The notes: generated by a model from the sequence alone, not told the origin. 55,286 bases of DNA from an uncultured Bermanella sp. (GCA_913058575.1 CAJXRF010000033.1:1-55286), one strand, 5' to 3'. Shown: positions 17,095 to 26,550, counted from the first letter of the stretch. Program-made: numbers and translations.

Positions 17095-19878
17095 ATGAAT
17101 GATTATGTGGGGCGTGTGAAAAACATGGGGTTGAAAGCTAGGTGGATTGTAGCTTTATGGGGCTTATTGTTAATAAGCTGCGCCAATAGCGCCTCTCTTG
17201 AAGTCACCGACATTCACCAAAACAAGGTTTATGACCTTCATAAGACCCTGTACTTCATTAAAGAAAGCACAGCCCTTACGGTGGAAGACGTACAGGCGCT
17301 TCCCCAAGGGCAATGGCAGCGCCACCCTGAAAAGCCCATATCGACCCTACCCAAGCAATTGCCCATGTGGATTAAAATTCCGCTACAGATTCATGATGTC
17401 ACATCTAAAAACTGGATACTCAAACTCGATGAGTCCTCTGGCCCTAATGGGCAATTTTATGTATTTATCAATGGCCAGTTGCAGCAACAACATACCGTCA
17501 ACGGGCTGGGCAGTTTTGATCAGCGCCCCATTCAACACCGCCTGCCCATTATTCCCATTCAATTAAGCCCAAACCAAGCAATAGAAATCTTAATTCGATT
17601 AGAGAAAACCGCGGGCTTCAGTTTAAGTTTTAGCCTTATACCTAGGGATGAATTTTACGAAAAGGATGCGTTAGAAGCATTGCTTATCGCCATGCACTTG
17701 GGGCTTATCATTGGCATTTTGGCATATCATTTGGTGCTGTTTGCAGCCACCACCAATATTAGCTATGCAGTGTACTCTTTTTACTTGGCGACCATTATTC
17801 TGGTGACGCTGCGTATCTCTGGTTTTGGTTATCAATACTTGTGGCCAGATACAGCGTGGATGGTGGATCAAGGGCGTAATTTTAGTTTTTCTTTATCGGC
17901 CATTGCCGCTACGATTTTTGCCATTTATTTTTTGCAAGTTCGCACGTTTTCAAAAACACTGCATTGGGGGTTACATGGTTTATGGATTTTTATGGCCTTG
18001 AGTAGCTTGGTAACCTTTCAAGATCTTACCCTCATTCGCCAACTGCAAATTCCCCTACAAGTTTTGTCTTATATTTTGCTCATCGCCTCCGGTATCATGG
18101 CCATGGCCTACGGGTATAGCTATGCCAAGTTTTACGTTTTATCTTGGGCCATTTTTGTGGCCTGTGGGGTTTGGTTTGCCTTAAACGTATTGGCTATTTT
18201 TCCCTATGAACATGAAGCCAGAAGTGTGGTGCGCCTTGGCATAGATTTACAAGTGATTCTCATGGCTATGGCACTGGGACATAGAGTAAAAAAAATGCAA
18301 GCGGATCGTTTTATGGCTGAAGCAGAAAATAAAGCCAAGAGTGATTTCCTTGCTAAAATGAGCCACGAAATTCGTACCCCCATGAGCGGCGTATTGGGCA
18401 TGGCTGAACTTTTAGGAGAGCGCTTAAAAGACGAAACCAGTATTCGTTATAACAATATCATTAAAGCGTCAGGGCATTCTTTATTAACCATCATTAATGA
18501 CATCCTTGATTATTCAAAAATTGAAGCGGGTAAAATGGAACTGGAAAACGTGCCGTTTAATATTGAAAAGCTGGCCGTTGAGACCCTAGATACATTTAAG
18601 CAATTAGCCCTTGAGAAAAAAATTGAATTAATTGTTGATATTGATAAAAACCAAAATAAAAATCTTATAGGGGACCCGGTTCGACTAAAGCAGATCATGC
18701 TTAATTTTATCAATAACGCCATTAAATTCACCGAAACAGGCCACGTTTTATTAAGAGTGGCACCTGCCAACAATGAACTTAACCAAATAAAGATTAGCGT
18801 AGAAGATACTGGGCCTGGCATTAATATAAAAAATCAAAATCGCTTGTTTCAAGCTTTCAGCCAAGCCGATGCTTCCGTTGCCCGTAATTATGGGGGAACC
18901 GGCTTAGGACTCATTATTTGCAAACAAATTTCAATATTAATGAAGGGCACCATTGGTGTAAACAGCATCGAAGGCAAGGGCTCAACATTTTGGGTATGTG
19001 TTTCAATTGAAGAAAGTGAAGGCGAAATGGCCGTCTTAAATGAGCCTTCAAGAAGTTTACAGGGGCACAGAATTTTAATAGCCGATGATAATTTCACCTT
19101 CGCCGAAATATTAAAAGAAACTGTTAAAAACTGGAACATGATCCCTGTGGTTGCACATGATGGACAAGAGGTATTAGAGGAGCTTGAAAAAGCCCATCGA
19201 GAACATCAAAAAATTGATTTGATTTCGCTGGATTTATTCATGCCACTCATGAATGGCTTAGAAGCCAGCCGCATCATTGAAGCAGACCCACGTTTTAATC
19301 ACATTCCAAGGGTGCTGCTCACATCTGCCGATACTCTACCCTCTAAACAAGACCTAAGACAATCAGGTATTTTTAAAGCCATGGTTAAACCCAGCTTGGC
19401 CGCTGAATTACACGATTCCTTTTGTCAGGCCATAGGCGGTATTATTCAAGACAATGAATCTATTCAGAATATCGGCATTCAACACAGTGAGATAAAAGTC
19501 AAAAACCTCAATATTTTGGTAGCAGAAGACAACAAGGTGAACCAAATGGTGATCATGGCCATGCTCAAAAAAATGCAGCAAACACCTCACCTAGTGGAAA
19601 ACGGCCAAGAAGCATTGGATATGTTAGCCAACCCTGACCACAACATAGATTTAGTGTTAATGGATTGCAGCATGCCAGTAATGGATGGCTATGTTGCCAC
19701 ACGAGCCATTAGAGAAATGGAGAAAGAGCAAAAACGTTCGGCCATTAAAATAGTGGCTCTGTCGGCCCATGTAATGGAGGAACAGCGAGAAGCCTGTGTT
19801 GAAGCAGGCATGAATGATTACTTGTCTAAACCCATCGAAACGGCAGAACTGATTCGTGTATTAAATCAGCAAGGCTAA
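17095..19878 (+). CDS. 7TMR-DISM hybrid histidine kinase with two receiver domains
   Basis: The 927-aa membrane sensor has a signal peptide, a periplasmic 7TMR-DISMED2-like domain (about residues 30-190), a 7TMR-DISM seven-helix block (about 195-400), HisKA with His424 in MSHEIRTPMSG, HATPase_c (N box NFINNAIKFTE, G1 DTGPGI, G2 GGTGLGL), and two receivers with phospho-acceptors Asp713 (LDLFMP) and Asp857 (MDCSMP). There is no HPt domain, so phosphate must pass to a separate protein. DISMED2 domains often bind carbohydrate-like ligands. ATG 17125 (after GTGGGGCG) would give a more typical signal peptide and is a plausible alternative start. Confidence 0.92.
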   Translation: MNDYVGRVKNMGLKARWIVALWGLLLISCANSASLEVTDIHQNKVYDLHKTLYFIKESTALTVEDVQALPQGQWQRHPEKPISTLPKQLPMWIKIPLQIHDVTSKNWILKLDESSGPNGQFYVFINGQLQQQHTVNGLGSFDQRPIQHRLPIIPIQLSPNQAIEILIRLEKTAGFSLSFSLIPRDEFYEKDALEALLIAMHLGLIIGILAYHLVLFAATTNISYAVYSFYLATIILVTLRISGFGYQYLWPDTAWMVDQGRNFSFSLSAIAATIFAIYFLQVRTFSKTLHWGLHGLWIFMALSSLVTFQDLTLIRQLQIPLQVLSYILLIASGIMAMAYGYSYAKFYVLSWAIFVACGVWFALNVLAIFPYEHEARSVVRLGIDLQVILMAMALGHRVKKMQADRFMAEAENKAKSDFLAKMSHEIRTPMSGVLGMAELLGERLKDETSIRYNNIIKASGHSLLTIINDILDYSKIEAGKMELENVPFNIEKLAVETLDTFKQLALEKKIELIVDIDKNQNKNLIGDPVRLKQIMLNFINNAIKFTETGHVLLRVAPANNELNQIKISVEDTGPGINIKNQNRLFQAFSQADASVARNYGGTGLGLIICKQISILMKGTIGVNSIEGKGSTFWVCVSIEESEGEMAVLNEPSRSLQGHRILIADDNFTFAEILKETVKNWNMIPVVAHDGQEVLEELEKAHREHQKIDLISLDLFMPLMNGLEASRIIEADPRFNHIPRVLLTSADTLPSKQDLRQSGIFKAMVKPSLAAELHDSFCQAIGGIIQDNESIQNIGIQHSEIKVKNLNILVAEDNKVNQMVIMAMLKKMQQTPHLVENGQEALDMLANPDHNIDLVLMDCSMPVMDGYVATRAIREMEKEQKRSAIKIVALSAHVMEEQREACVEAGMNDYLSKPIETAELIRVLNQQG

Positions 19879-20057
19879 TAATTTAACGGCATCCCCAATC
19901 CGTTTAAACCTAAACCCTCAGCTTTACGAAACCTTTACATTTTTTTCCTTAGTCCTCCTAATTCCCTCCTTATTTGCCCTCTAATCTATACCCATACCCA
20001 AAAGGCTTCATCAACCAACAGCCTAAATTATTTTAGTTAAATCATTAGGAGCAACAC

Positions 20058-20735
20058 ATGAAATCCATTAAACACACCACTAAAAAAATCATCGCCGTGA
20101 CCTCATTGGCTTCTATGGTGGCCTTTGCATCATTGGCCTTTGCCCAAGAGCAGAACCAAGAGGGTGCAAAGCACTGCCAAACCAAAGGGCCTGAGCGTTT
20201 ATACTCTGCCTTAAATGTGCAAGACAGCCAGAAGGAAGACTTTCACAGCATTATGCAAGCCCAGCATGACAAGCGCTCGGCTCTAAAAGAGGAATATCGC
20301 GATACCCATAATCAAGAGCGAGAAGCCATGGAAACACTGCATGCCAGCACCCTTGAATCATTAAAGGGCGTGTTAACGGAGCAACAGCTAGAAAACTTTA
20401 AAGCCATTACCCTACACAATCGTCCAAGTAAAAATGGCCGTATGCACATGAAGGGCCCTAAACGCATGGCTAAGCATGATGGTAAAAAAGCCAGTGAACA
20501 CATGATTGCCACCCTAGAGCTAAGCGATGATAAAGCCGACGCTTTTAGAGACATCATGAAAGCACAAGGTGAACAAAGAAAGGCCATTCGTGGTCAATAT
20601 AAAGAAACTTACCAAGCAGAACACAAAGCCATGAAAGCCTTATTTGAAGACACCCTAGTTCAACTAGAAAGCATTTTAAATGCGCAGCAAATTGACAATT
20701 TAAAAGCCATTAAAAAACACAATCGTCGGGTTTAA
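20058..20735 (+). CDS. Periplasmic Spy/CpxP-like protein with two tandem domains
   Basis: The 225-aa protein has a signal peptide ending FAFA/FAQ. It then carries two copies of one helical unit of about 75 residues. Unit 1 runs LNVQDSQKEDFHSIMQAQHDKRSALKEEY to LTEQQLENFKAITLHNR; unit 2 runs LELSDDKADAFRDIMKAQGEQRKAIRGQY to LNAQQIDNLKAIKKHNR. The LTxxQ-like turns and the high Lys/Glu/Gln helices match the Spy/CpxP family of periplasmic chaperones or stress regulators. Spy itself is a dimer of one unit, so this could be a fused dimer. AGGAG precedes the start and a terminator follows. Confidence 0.75.
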   Translation: MKSIKHTTKKIIAVTSLASMVAFASLAFAQEQNQEGAKHCQTKGPERLYSALNVQDSQKEDFHSIMQAQHDKRSALKEEYRDTHNQEREAMETLHASTLESLKGVLTEQQLENFKAITLHNRPSKNGRMHMKGPKRMAKHDGKKASEHMIATLELSDDKADAFRDIMKAQGEQRKAIRGQYKETYQAEHKAMKALFEDTLVQLESILNAQQIDNLKAIKKHNRRV

Positions 20736-20761
20736 CGGCCCATAATTTTTAACCATTTATT

Positions 20762-20800
20762 AAACTGCTTAATGCTCTTTAAAGGCGTTAAGCAGTTTTT
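20762..20800 (+). terminator. Rho-independent terminator
   Basis: AAACTGCTTAA (20762-20772) pairs perfectly with TTAAGCAGTTT (20788-20798) and runs into a T-run. It follows the Spy-like gene. The gap from there to 21013 is AT-rich and holds no gene. Confidence 0.88.
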
Positions 20801-21013
20801 ATTTTTAACATTTAGACAAATAATTTTTAAACCGTTAATAAATTCAACTCCGGCCTGTCACACTATTTTTAAAATTTATCACCGTTTCAACAGCCACTTA
20901 ACCATCACAATCTGGACAAACTAACGTCCTAAAACAACCTTCTATTTAGTGGACCTTACTCTACTATAGTGAGCCAATCTTGCTTATAAGAAAAACCTTA
21001 AAAAGGAGTTCAC

Positions 21014-21394
21014 ATGAATTACCGGTCGGTGAGCCTATCCCACGCTTACGCTGCCATTATTGGCGGGGTCGCATTAACTGTGTACCCACAGATTATTTTA
21101 AGCTTCTTAGAATTAAACCTAACGGATGGGCTTATTTTAGTAAGCCGATTATTCGGGGCATTTTTATTTGGTTTAGGCTTTAGTATTTACAGTACTAAGG
21201 ATACGCCGGTATTTCCTTTTTCATTAGTGGCCGCCAATGCCTTAGTGGATTTAGTGGCCGCGGCTATTTTCTTACAAGCCACATTAAGTGGTACGGTAGG
21301 CTGGGCGGGGTATATCTTTAGCGGCATGTTTGCCATGAATTTAGTCAGCTGGCTGGTGATTTTGCCCCAGCGAAACCAAATGCAAAGTGCCTAA
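21014..21394 (+). CDS. Small four-helix membrane protein, function unknown
   Basis: The 126-aa protein has about four hydrophobic segments (residues 8-28, 38-60, 67-92 and 98-118) with short loops, so it is an inner-membrane protein. I do not recognise a family with certainty. An excellent ribosome site (AAGGAG, 7 bp before ATG) supports translation. It stands alone, convergent with an AraC regulator, and the two share a bidirectional terminator. Confidence 0.7.
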   Translation: MNYRSVSLSHAYAAIIGGVALTVYPQIILSFLELNLTDGLILVSRLFGAFLFGLGFSIYSTKDTPVFPFSLVAANALVDLVAAAIFLQATLSGTVGWAGYIFSGMFAMNLVSWLVILPQRNQMQSA

Positions 21395-21399
21395 GTTAT

Positions 21400-21434
21400 A
21401 TCGGTGGCCAAAAATAATTGGGCCACCGATTTTA
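21400..21434. terminator. Bidirectional terminator between convergent genes
   Basis: ATCGGTGGCC (21400-21409) is perfectly complementary to GGCCACCGAT (21421-21430), followed by TTTT. It sits in the 42-bp gap between the membrane protein and the AraC gene. Confidence 0.85.
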
Positions 21435-21436
21435 AG

Positions 21437-22258
21437 CTAACGCGTACTGTTATGGTGTTTACGCCAAGCCGCTGGTGTTTGGCCGTAAGACTTTTTAAAC
21501 ATGCGAATAAAATGGGTCACATCTGCCCAACCTACCTGATGGGCAATGCTGTCAATTTTTTCATCAGTATGCATTAACCGCGAACAAGCATGGGTTAAAC
21601 GATTACGGTTAATCCATTCCCCCACTGAGTAACCGGTACTGTTTTTAATTTTGGTGGCCAAATACGCAGGGCTTAAATTTAAATGACTGGCAACGTCTTT
21701 TAAGGAAATTGCCGTTAAACTGTTTTTTTGAATAAACTCTAATGCCTGACTCACACGATTATTCCCTTCCGCCGGGGTATCGACTAATGCACTGCGCGCT
21801 TGTTTAACCTCATTTAAAATTAACATCAATAAACATCTCATTACCTCAGGTGAGTCAGGGCCGTTTATTTGCCCTTCTTTTTTAAGAGCTTGCATCAATG
21901 ACACTAAATAATCTTGACGTGGCTTTGGTAATGAAAATACCGCTAAAGCCCCAAGTCTCACCTGCTCAAAGGGGGCCATTAGCGAATGGGCTTCGCTTAA
22001 ATCTAGGCAACTGGTGCAAAAACTCACCCACCACGCACCGACATTTTCACCTGAAAACTGGCTATGAGGCACACCCGCGGGTACCAATACCAACATACCT
22101 GGCGAGATATTAATTTCTTGGCCTTGCTCAATGCGCATATGGCCCTGATCTACAAAGCTAATCACATGCTCGGTATGAGAGGCATCATGGTTCGCCGATA
22201 CATCCTTGGTAAATTGATAACCCACGTTAATGGCGTGGCTGAAATGTATGTCATCCAT
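21437..22258 (-). CDS. AraC family transcriptional regulator with cupin domain
   Basis: The 273-aa regulator has an N-terminal cupin ligand domain (about residues 25-100, with INISPGMLVLVPAGVPHSQ) and a C-terminal pair of HTH motifs (about 170-268) ending in the AraC signature DSIAHQVGWADVTHFIRMFKKSYGQTPAAWR. The cupin suggests sensing of a small organic molecule. Its target is not clear: divergent from it, with a 177-bp gap, is a small membrane protein gene at 22436. The second ATG of the ATGCAATGG start region fits an AGGG site 6 bp upstream. Confidence 0.88.
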   Translation of the reverse strand: MDDIHFSHAINVGYQFTKDVSANHDASHTEHVISFVDQGHMRIEQGQEINISPGMLVLVPAGVPHSQFSGENVGAWWVSFCTSCLDLSEAHSLMAPFEQVRLGALAVFSLPKPRQDYLVSLMQALKKEGQINGPDSPEVMRCLLMLILNEVKQARSALVDTPAEGNNRVSQALEFIQKNSLTAISLKDVASHLNLSPAYLATKIKNSTGYSVGEWINRNRLTHACSRLMHTDEKIDSIAHQVGWADVTHFIRMFKKSYGQTPAAWRKHHNSTR

Positions 22259-22435
22259 TGCATGCCCTGCTTAGTCGCAATTAAAGTAACTCTCGCGATA
22301 TAAAAAGATAAGCCGATTTAAAGAAAATATTGACTCTACCACCCCTAAATAAAGACTGACAGTATTCAAATAACAAACAATTAGCCGAAGTAATACTTTT
22401 TAGGCCATTCAATCACAAGTATAAAGGGGAAAAAT

Positions 22436-22852
22436 ATGGACTTCACATTGGCACTCATTGGGCTGTCGACTTACATTTTATTGTGGGAAAAGCTTCCAGA
22501 GTGGGGCACGTGGTTTAACTGGTTTCTGGCTCGTTTACCTGCCCCTTTGGCTTATCTTTATGAGGCTTGGCGTTGCCCTTACTGCTTTGGTTTTTGGGTG
22601 GCACTGGCATTACATGGCATAACAGGCTTATACACACTGCCCGCTTTGGCCAATATGCCAGATTATATGGGCATCACGGCCCAACCCCTTGCTTGGTTTC
22701 TAGATGCTTTGGCCACCGCCCCTTTAATACTCGTGGGCAAGCTTGCCATTGACGCCATTGCCGCCCCCGCCATTAAAGGGCACACCATGAAAGTGGAATT
22801 TAAAAAGTCCATGCAAAAAAGCCAAACAGATTCTCAAGCCGTAAAAGCTTAA
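22436..22852 (+). CDS. Small membrane protein with CPYC motif (DUF1360-like)
   Basis: The 138-aa protein has about three hydrophobic segments (residues 3-18, 50-72 and 84-112) and the motif RCPYCFGFWVALALHG near residue 46, which resembles DUF1360 membrane proteins (CPYCLGFW). The cysteine pair could bind metal or form a disulphide; the function is unknown. The tail is basic and cytoplasmic in character. AAAGGGG precedes the start. It is divergent from the AraC gene, which might control it. Confidence 0.6.
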   Translation: MDFTLALIGLSTYILLWEKLPEWGTWFNWFLARLPAPLAYLYEAWRCPYCFGFWVALALHGITGLYTLPALANMPDYMGITAQPLAWFLDALATAPLILVGKLAIDAIAAPAIKGHTMKVEFKKSMQKSQTDSQAVKA

Positions 22853-22915
22853 TAAATGTTGGCGCCCAATTGATAGTAGTGACAGAAAAAGAATAAATAG
22901 AGGAAGCATTAAAAT

Positions 22916-22946
22916 GCGGCATTCATTAACTTGTAATGCCGCTCTT
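22916..22946. terminator. Bidirectional terminator
   Basis: GCGGCATT (22916-22923) pairs with AATGCCGC (22935-22942), followed by TCTTT on the plus strand and ATTTTAA on the minus strand. It lies between the convergent DUF1360-like and NTF2-like genes. Confidence 0.7.
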
Positions 22947-22953
22947 TAACCCT

Positions 22954-23343
22954 CTAGCTATCATTAACATCTTGAATGCGGGAAATTTTTCCCTCTTGAA
23001 AAGAAAAAATAGATTGCCCTTCTAAAATAAGCGTTTCCCCTTCTTTTAATCCGTTGGGTAAATCTGTGGCTAATACGCCGCGATATAAAATCTGCGTGAC
23101 AACTTCACCTTTTAACTCTTTTATAGCCGTAATACTTTGCTCGCGAGACGTAAACAAAAATTGCCCCTGTTCAGCAAGCTCTCTAAATTCATGTACGCCT
23201 TTTGAATAAGCGTTAACCTCACCCTGAGAAATATTTTCAAATTCTATATTATCACTCACGGTTCGAATCATCCCTTCAATATCAAACGCATTATAAGCCT
23301 GTAAATAACGATTAATGAGCGCCTGCTTATCTTTATTATCCAT
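22954..23343 (-). CDS. SnoaL/NTF2-like fold protein
   Basis: The 129-aa soluble protein has the NTF2/SnoaL-like pattern: an N-terminal helix INRYLQAYNAFDIEGMIRTVSDNIEFENIS, a middle helix FRELAEQGQF, and C-terminal strands ending with FSFQEGKISRIQDVND. Members range from isomerases to binding proteins, so no reaction can be given. The ribosome site AAAGGATGG lies upstream. It is a single gene. Confidence 0.75.
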   Translation of the reverse strand: MDNKDKQALINRYLQAYNAFDIEGMIRTVSDNIEFENISQGEVNAYSKGVHEFRELAEQGQFLFTSREQSITAIKELKGEVVTQILYRGVLATDLPNGLKEGETLILEGQSIFSFQEGKISRIQDVNDS

Positions 23344-23492
23344 ACTCTATTCCATCCTTTGAACCGCTTAAGCGTAAAGCCTAATGGGACTATACAGCCT
23401 TAAAACAGTAGCTCAATACGCAAAAAGTTCACTAAGGCAAGCTTTGAAAATGAAGGCTATACTGAAGGTAAGTCATTGATTCCTTATTACTT

Positions 23493-24008
23493 ATGCCTCA
23501 GGAAAAAGCCAGCGAATCTGAAAAAATTGAATTAGAGCACCAGGCCGCTAAATTATTTATGCGCTGGTATGAAAATGACACTGGCCGACACATTCGTCAC
23601 ATTTGGCACAATAAACCCAGAAAGCCCGATATCTCTTGTGAGCTGGAAGGTGGCCACCTTAATATTGAAGTAGCCCATCTTTACGGCAGTGAACAAGAAG
23701 CCATGATTATTTTAGGGCGCGTATTAAGTGAGCTTACGCATGAAGCCCTTCACGATTTAGAACAAGTTTCAGACCCCCACAGTCGGTTACTTAATGCCTT
23801 AAACAAAATACTATTGAATAAATCTCAAAAGTCTTACCACAGTAATCGCGTGTGGTTAGTGATTCGCAACGCCCACCCCGCTTGGGATAAAGATGAAATT
23901 CAAGCCTTGCAACACTGTATTAAAGTGCCGCCAATACACCCTTTTGAAGAAATATGGATGGTGGCCGACATGACAGGCAAAAGCGGTATTGTGCAGCTTT
24001 ACCCCTAG
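23493..24008 (+). CDS. Unknown protein with a possible degenerate PD-(D/E)XK nuclease core
   Basis: The 171-aa soluble protein is not one I recognise. Residues about 45-65 read KPDISCELEGGHLNIEVAHLY, which has the spacing of a PD-(D/E)XK nuclease core (Asp, then Glu-x-[Lys]), but Lys is replaced by Ala/His, so activity is doubtful. A later segment (YHSNRVWLVIRNAHPAWDKDE) looks like a beta strand followed by a turn, as in small restriction-like folds. The ribosome site is weak. It stands alone between the NTF2-like gene and a solute-binding protein. Confidence 0.5.
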   Translation: MPQEKASESEKIELEHQAAKLFMRWYENDTGRHIRHIWHNKPRKPDISCELEGGHLNIEVAHLYGSEQEAMIILGRVLSELTHEALHDLEQVSDPHSRLLNALNKILLNKSQKSYHSNRVWLVIRNAHPAWDKDEIQALQHCIKVPPIHPFEEIWMVADMTGKSGIVQLYP

Positions 24009-24102
24009 TTATTCGCTGAATATTGATCCTTAGGCAAAAGTCTAAGCCCTGCACTAGTATTAACAGATGTTGACCAAAAATAACCCTAAATAGGAGCCTA
24101 AT

Positions 24103-24843
24103 ATGCGGATTGTGCTGTTCGTATTAACCCTAATGATAAGCCACATAAGTGTGGCTGAAAAAGTAGTGCATTTAACCTCCTTAGACTGGCCCCCTTATGC
24201 CAGTAAAAGTTTACCCCAGCAAGGGGCCTCGGTGGCGGTGGCCAGTGCTGCATTTAAAGCCATGGGGTACAAACTGGTGGTGGAGTTTTTACCTTGGAGC
24301 CGTGCCGTTAACGAGGCTAAAAGCCCAACCAGTCAATACATGGGGTATTTTCCTGAATATTACTCTCAAGAGGTGGCAAAAGAATTTACCTATTCACAAC
24401 CTATGGGCAGTGGCCCGCTGGGATTTGTTGAGCAAGCGGGTAAAGCCATTACCTGGAATGCCTTAAGCGATTTAAAAGGCAAGCGTATCGGCGTGGTTCA
24501 AGATTACGTGAACACCACAGAGTTTGATTCTTTGGTGGCATCAGGAGGGCTAAAAGTGTCAGCTGTGGTAAGTGATAGTAAAAATTTGCGAAAAATAATC
24601 AATAACCGTTTGGATGTTGCCGTAATAGACAAAAACGTCATGACGTATTTATTTAAGCATGACAAATCTTTAAAAGGTGAAGAAAGCAAAGCCCACTTTC
24701 AAGAAAAACTATTAGAAGATAAAGAGCTGTTTATATGCTTTAAAAAAAATAAAATGGGCCAACAAATGGCCGACATTTATAACCAGGGTTTAACAAAAAT
24801 AGATGTGAATGGCATTATGAAAAAGTTCCTAAACGCAAATTAA
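24103..24843 (+). CDS. Orphan family-3 periplasmic solute-binding protein
   Basis: The 246-aa protein has a signal peptide ending SVA-EK and the SBP_bac_3 layout: VVHLTSLDWPPYAS at the mature N terminus, LVVEFLPWSRAVNEAK near residues 60-75, and LSDLKGKRIGVVQDYVNTTEF at the lobe junction. Such proteins bind amino acids or similar small molecules in the periplasm. No permease or ATPase gene is beside it, so it may serve a distant transporter or a sensor. TAGGAG precedes the start and a strong terminator follows. Confidence 0.85.
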   Translation: MRIVLFVLTLMISHISVAEKVVHLTSLDWPPYASKSLPQQGASVAVASAAFKAMGYKLVVEFLPWSRAVNEAKSPTSQYMGYFPEYYSQEVAKEFTYSQPMGSGPLGFVEQAGKAITWNALSDLKGKRIGVVQDYVNTTEFDSLVASGGLKVSAVVSDSKNLRKIINNRLDVAVIDKNVMTYLFKHDKSLKGEESKAHFQEKLLEDKELFICFKKNKMGQQMADIYNQGLTKIDVNGIMKKFLNAN

Positions 24844-24894
24844 GTAAATTTTTAGACACGCGCTTTCAAGTAATAAGTGCAATATAGCTCACCC

Positions 24895-24932
24895 AAAAAA
24901 GGCCATCTAACTTTGGTTAGATGGCCTTTTAA
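24895..24932. terminator. Strong bidirectional terminator
   Basis: AAAAGGCCATCTAAC (24897-24911) pairs perfectly with GTTAGATGGCCTTTT (24916-24930) around TTTG. A-runs and T-runs on both sides make it work for the solute-binding gene and the convergent aminotransferase. Confidence 0.93.
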
Positions 24933-24961
24933 AAACACCTTAATCAAGCTTAATTCAGGAA

Positions 24962-26299
24962 TTATTTTTCCGCTTCCGTTTGAGCAATTGCATCACCCAT
25001 TGATTTCTTAGCCACTTCTTCAAGCCACTGTAAATCCACGTCTTTATGAGACTCACAAATAAACCAGGGTTCACGAGAATCCGGTTCTAGCATAATGCCG
25101 TTTTCAATGAGGTTAAGGGCAAAACGCACGTACAATTGGCTATCGGTTTTTTTCCAGTCTCGATAGTTTTGCGGCACTTCCTTGCCAAAGTGAATTCCAA
25201 ACATGGAGTCTGGCCCTGAGAACTTGTGCTCAATTGAAAAATGCGTAAATACTTTAGACAATACTTCGCGAATTTCACCACCCACTTTATTGATGGTGGC
25301 CAAGGCATCGGTGTCTTTTAAAATCGTTAACGTGGCTTTTGCTGCGGTTAAACCAATTAGGTTGGCGGTATAAGTGCCACCATGTGTGACGCCGTCTTGG
25401 TCAAAGCTAATTTTATCCATCACATCTTTGCGACCACCAAAGGCCGCCACCGGGTAACCATTACCAATGGCTTTTGCGTAAGTGGTTAAATCGGCTTTAA
25501 TGCCATACAACTCACTAACCCCACCTTTGGCCACACGGAAACCAGTTTTCACTTCGTCCATGATTAATAAGGCGCCTTTTTCATCACACACGTCACGCAA
25601 TTTTTGCATGTATTCTTGAGTGGCGCATATGCTGCCGCAGTTGCCCATAATGGGTTCAATCACAATGGCGGCAATGTCTTCGCCACAGCGCTTAAACACT
25701 TCATCTATTACGGCAAAATCATTAAGGGGCACTATTTCTAAATGCTCGCGAGTGCTCACCGGAATGCCGCCACCAAATGGAATAACCTGTGGTGCCGCTT
25801 GAGAGGCGGTATTCCAATTGTCTACGTCACTTTTCCACATCATTTCATCGTATAAACCGTGAAAGCCCCCTTCCACTACCACAATTTTGTTACGGCCAGT
25901 AAATCCACGGGCGGTGCGTACCGAAGCCATCACCGCTTCGGTGCCTGAATTGGCAAAACGCATTTTCTCAATGTGGGGGCACATGGCTTTTACAAGATCA
26001 ATGACTTGTGAATCTAACTCGCTGGAGAAGCCTGAAATGGTGCCTTGCTCGAGAATGCACTTCACTACTTCTTGATCAATGCGATTATCGCGGTAACCCA
26101 AAATGATCGGGCCATAAGCCAGGCGAAAATCAATGAAATCCTGACCGTCACAATCGGTTAGGGTGCAGCCTTTAACGCTTTTCACAAAGACGGTGTCTTC
26201 TTGGCCCCAGTAGCGGTAGCTATCGGCAACCCCTAAAGGCATGTTTTCTTGGGCTTTTATTAGCAGCTCGGTTCCATGGGGTTTTGGATGTGATGTCAT
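24962..26299 (-). CDS. Class III aminotransferase, glutamate-1-semialdehyde aminomutase-like
   Basis: The product is 445 aa from the preferred start. It is a PLP-dependent fold type I enzyme: FANSGTEAVMASVRTARGFTGR binds the phosphate, GGFHGLYDEMMW follows, LLIMDEVKTGFR carries the Asp that pairs with the PLP ring, and TYAKAIGNGYPVAAFGG holds the Schiff-base Lys276. It resembles GSA aminomutase but need not be HemL, whose usual neighbours are absent. Three in-frame ATGs occur at the start (26320, 26305, 26299); GAGG sits 9 bp before the third, which I chose. The substrate is unknown. Confidence 0.82.
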   Translation of the reverse strand: MTSHPKPHGTELLIKAQENMPLGVADSYRYWGQEDTVFVKSVKGCTLTDCDGQDFIDFRLAYGPIILGYRDNRIDQEVVKCILEQGTISGFSSELDSQVIDLVKAMCPHIEKMRFANSGTEAVMASVRTARGFTGRNKIVVVEGGFHGLYDEMMWKSDVDNWNTASQAAPQVIPFGGGIPVSTREHLEIVPLNDFAVIDEVFKRCGEDIAAIVIEPIMGNCGSICATQEYMQKLRDVCDEKGALLIMDEVKTGFRVAKGGVSELYGIKADLTTYAKAIGNGYPVAAFGGRKDVMDKISFDQDGVTHGGTYTANLIGLTAAKATLTILKDTDALATINKVGGEIREVLSKVFTHFSIEHKFSGPDSMFGIHFGKEVPQNYRDWKKTDSQLYVRFALNLIENGIMLEPDSREPWFICESHKDVDLQWLEEVAKKSMGDAIAQTEAEK

Positions 26300-26448
26300 T
26301 TGCATTGTCCTCGCTGTCATTGGCCCAACGGCGCTTGCTTATGGCTTTACACTAAGCCTAGCTAGGCTTGGGTAAAACCCAAAGTACAGGGTACTGGTAA
26401 TTTTAGGGCGGGGATAATACCTAGCCTGCAGCCTGTTGACCATGAAAA

Positions 26449-26477
26449 ACGGCGCTAAATCTATGAAATAGCGCCGT
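26449..26477 (-). terminator. Rho-independent terminator for the PaaI-type gene
   Basis: On the minus strand ACGGCGCTA pairs with TAGCGCCGT (plus positions 26449-26457 and 26469-26477), followed by a T-run. It lies about 75 bp downstream of the thioesterase stop and separates it from the aminotransferase. Confidence 0.85.
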
Positions 26478-26550
26478 CAGACAGGATATAGAGTGGCCAG
26501 GGCGCCACTTGCTCGTTATCAGCCAAAGGTCTTAGGCAATTTTACAGGCC

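Noticed and set aside
23255-23275. T-loop-like GGTTCGAATC suggesting a tRNA
   Set aside because: It lies inside the NTF2-like coding sequence and no cloverleaf or matching acceptor stem is present.
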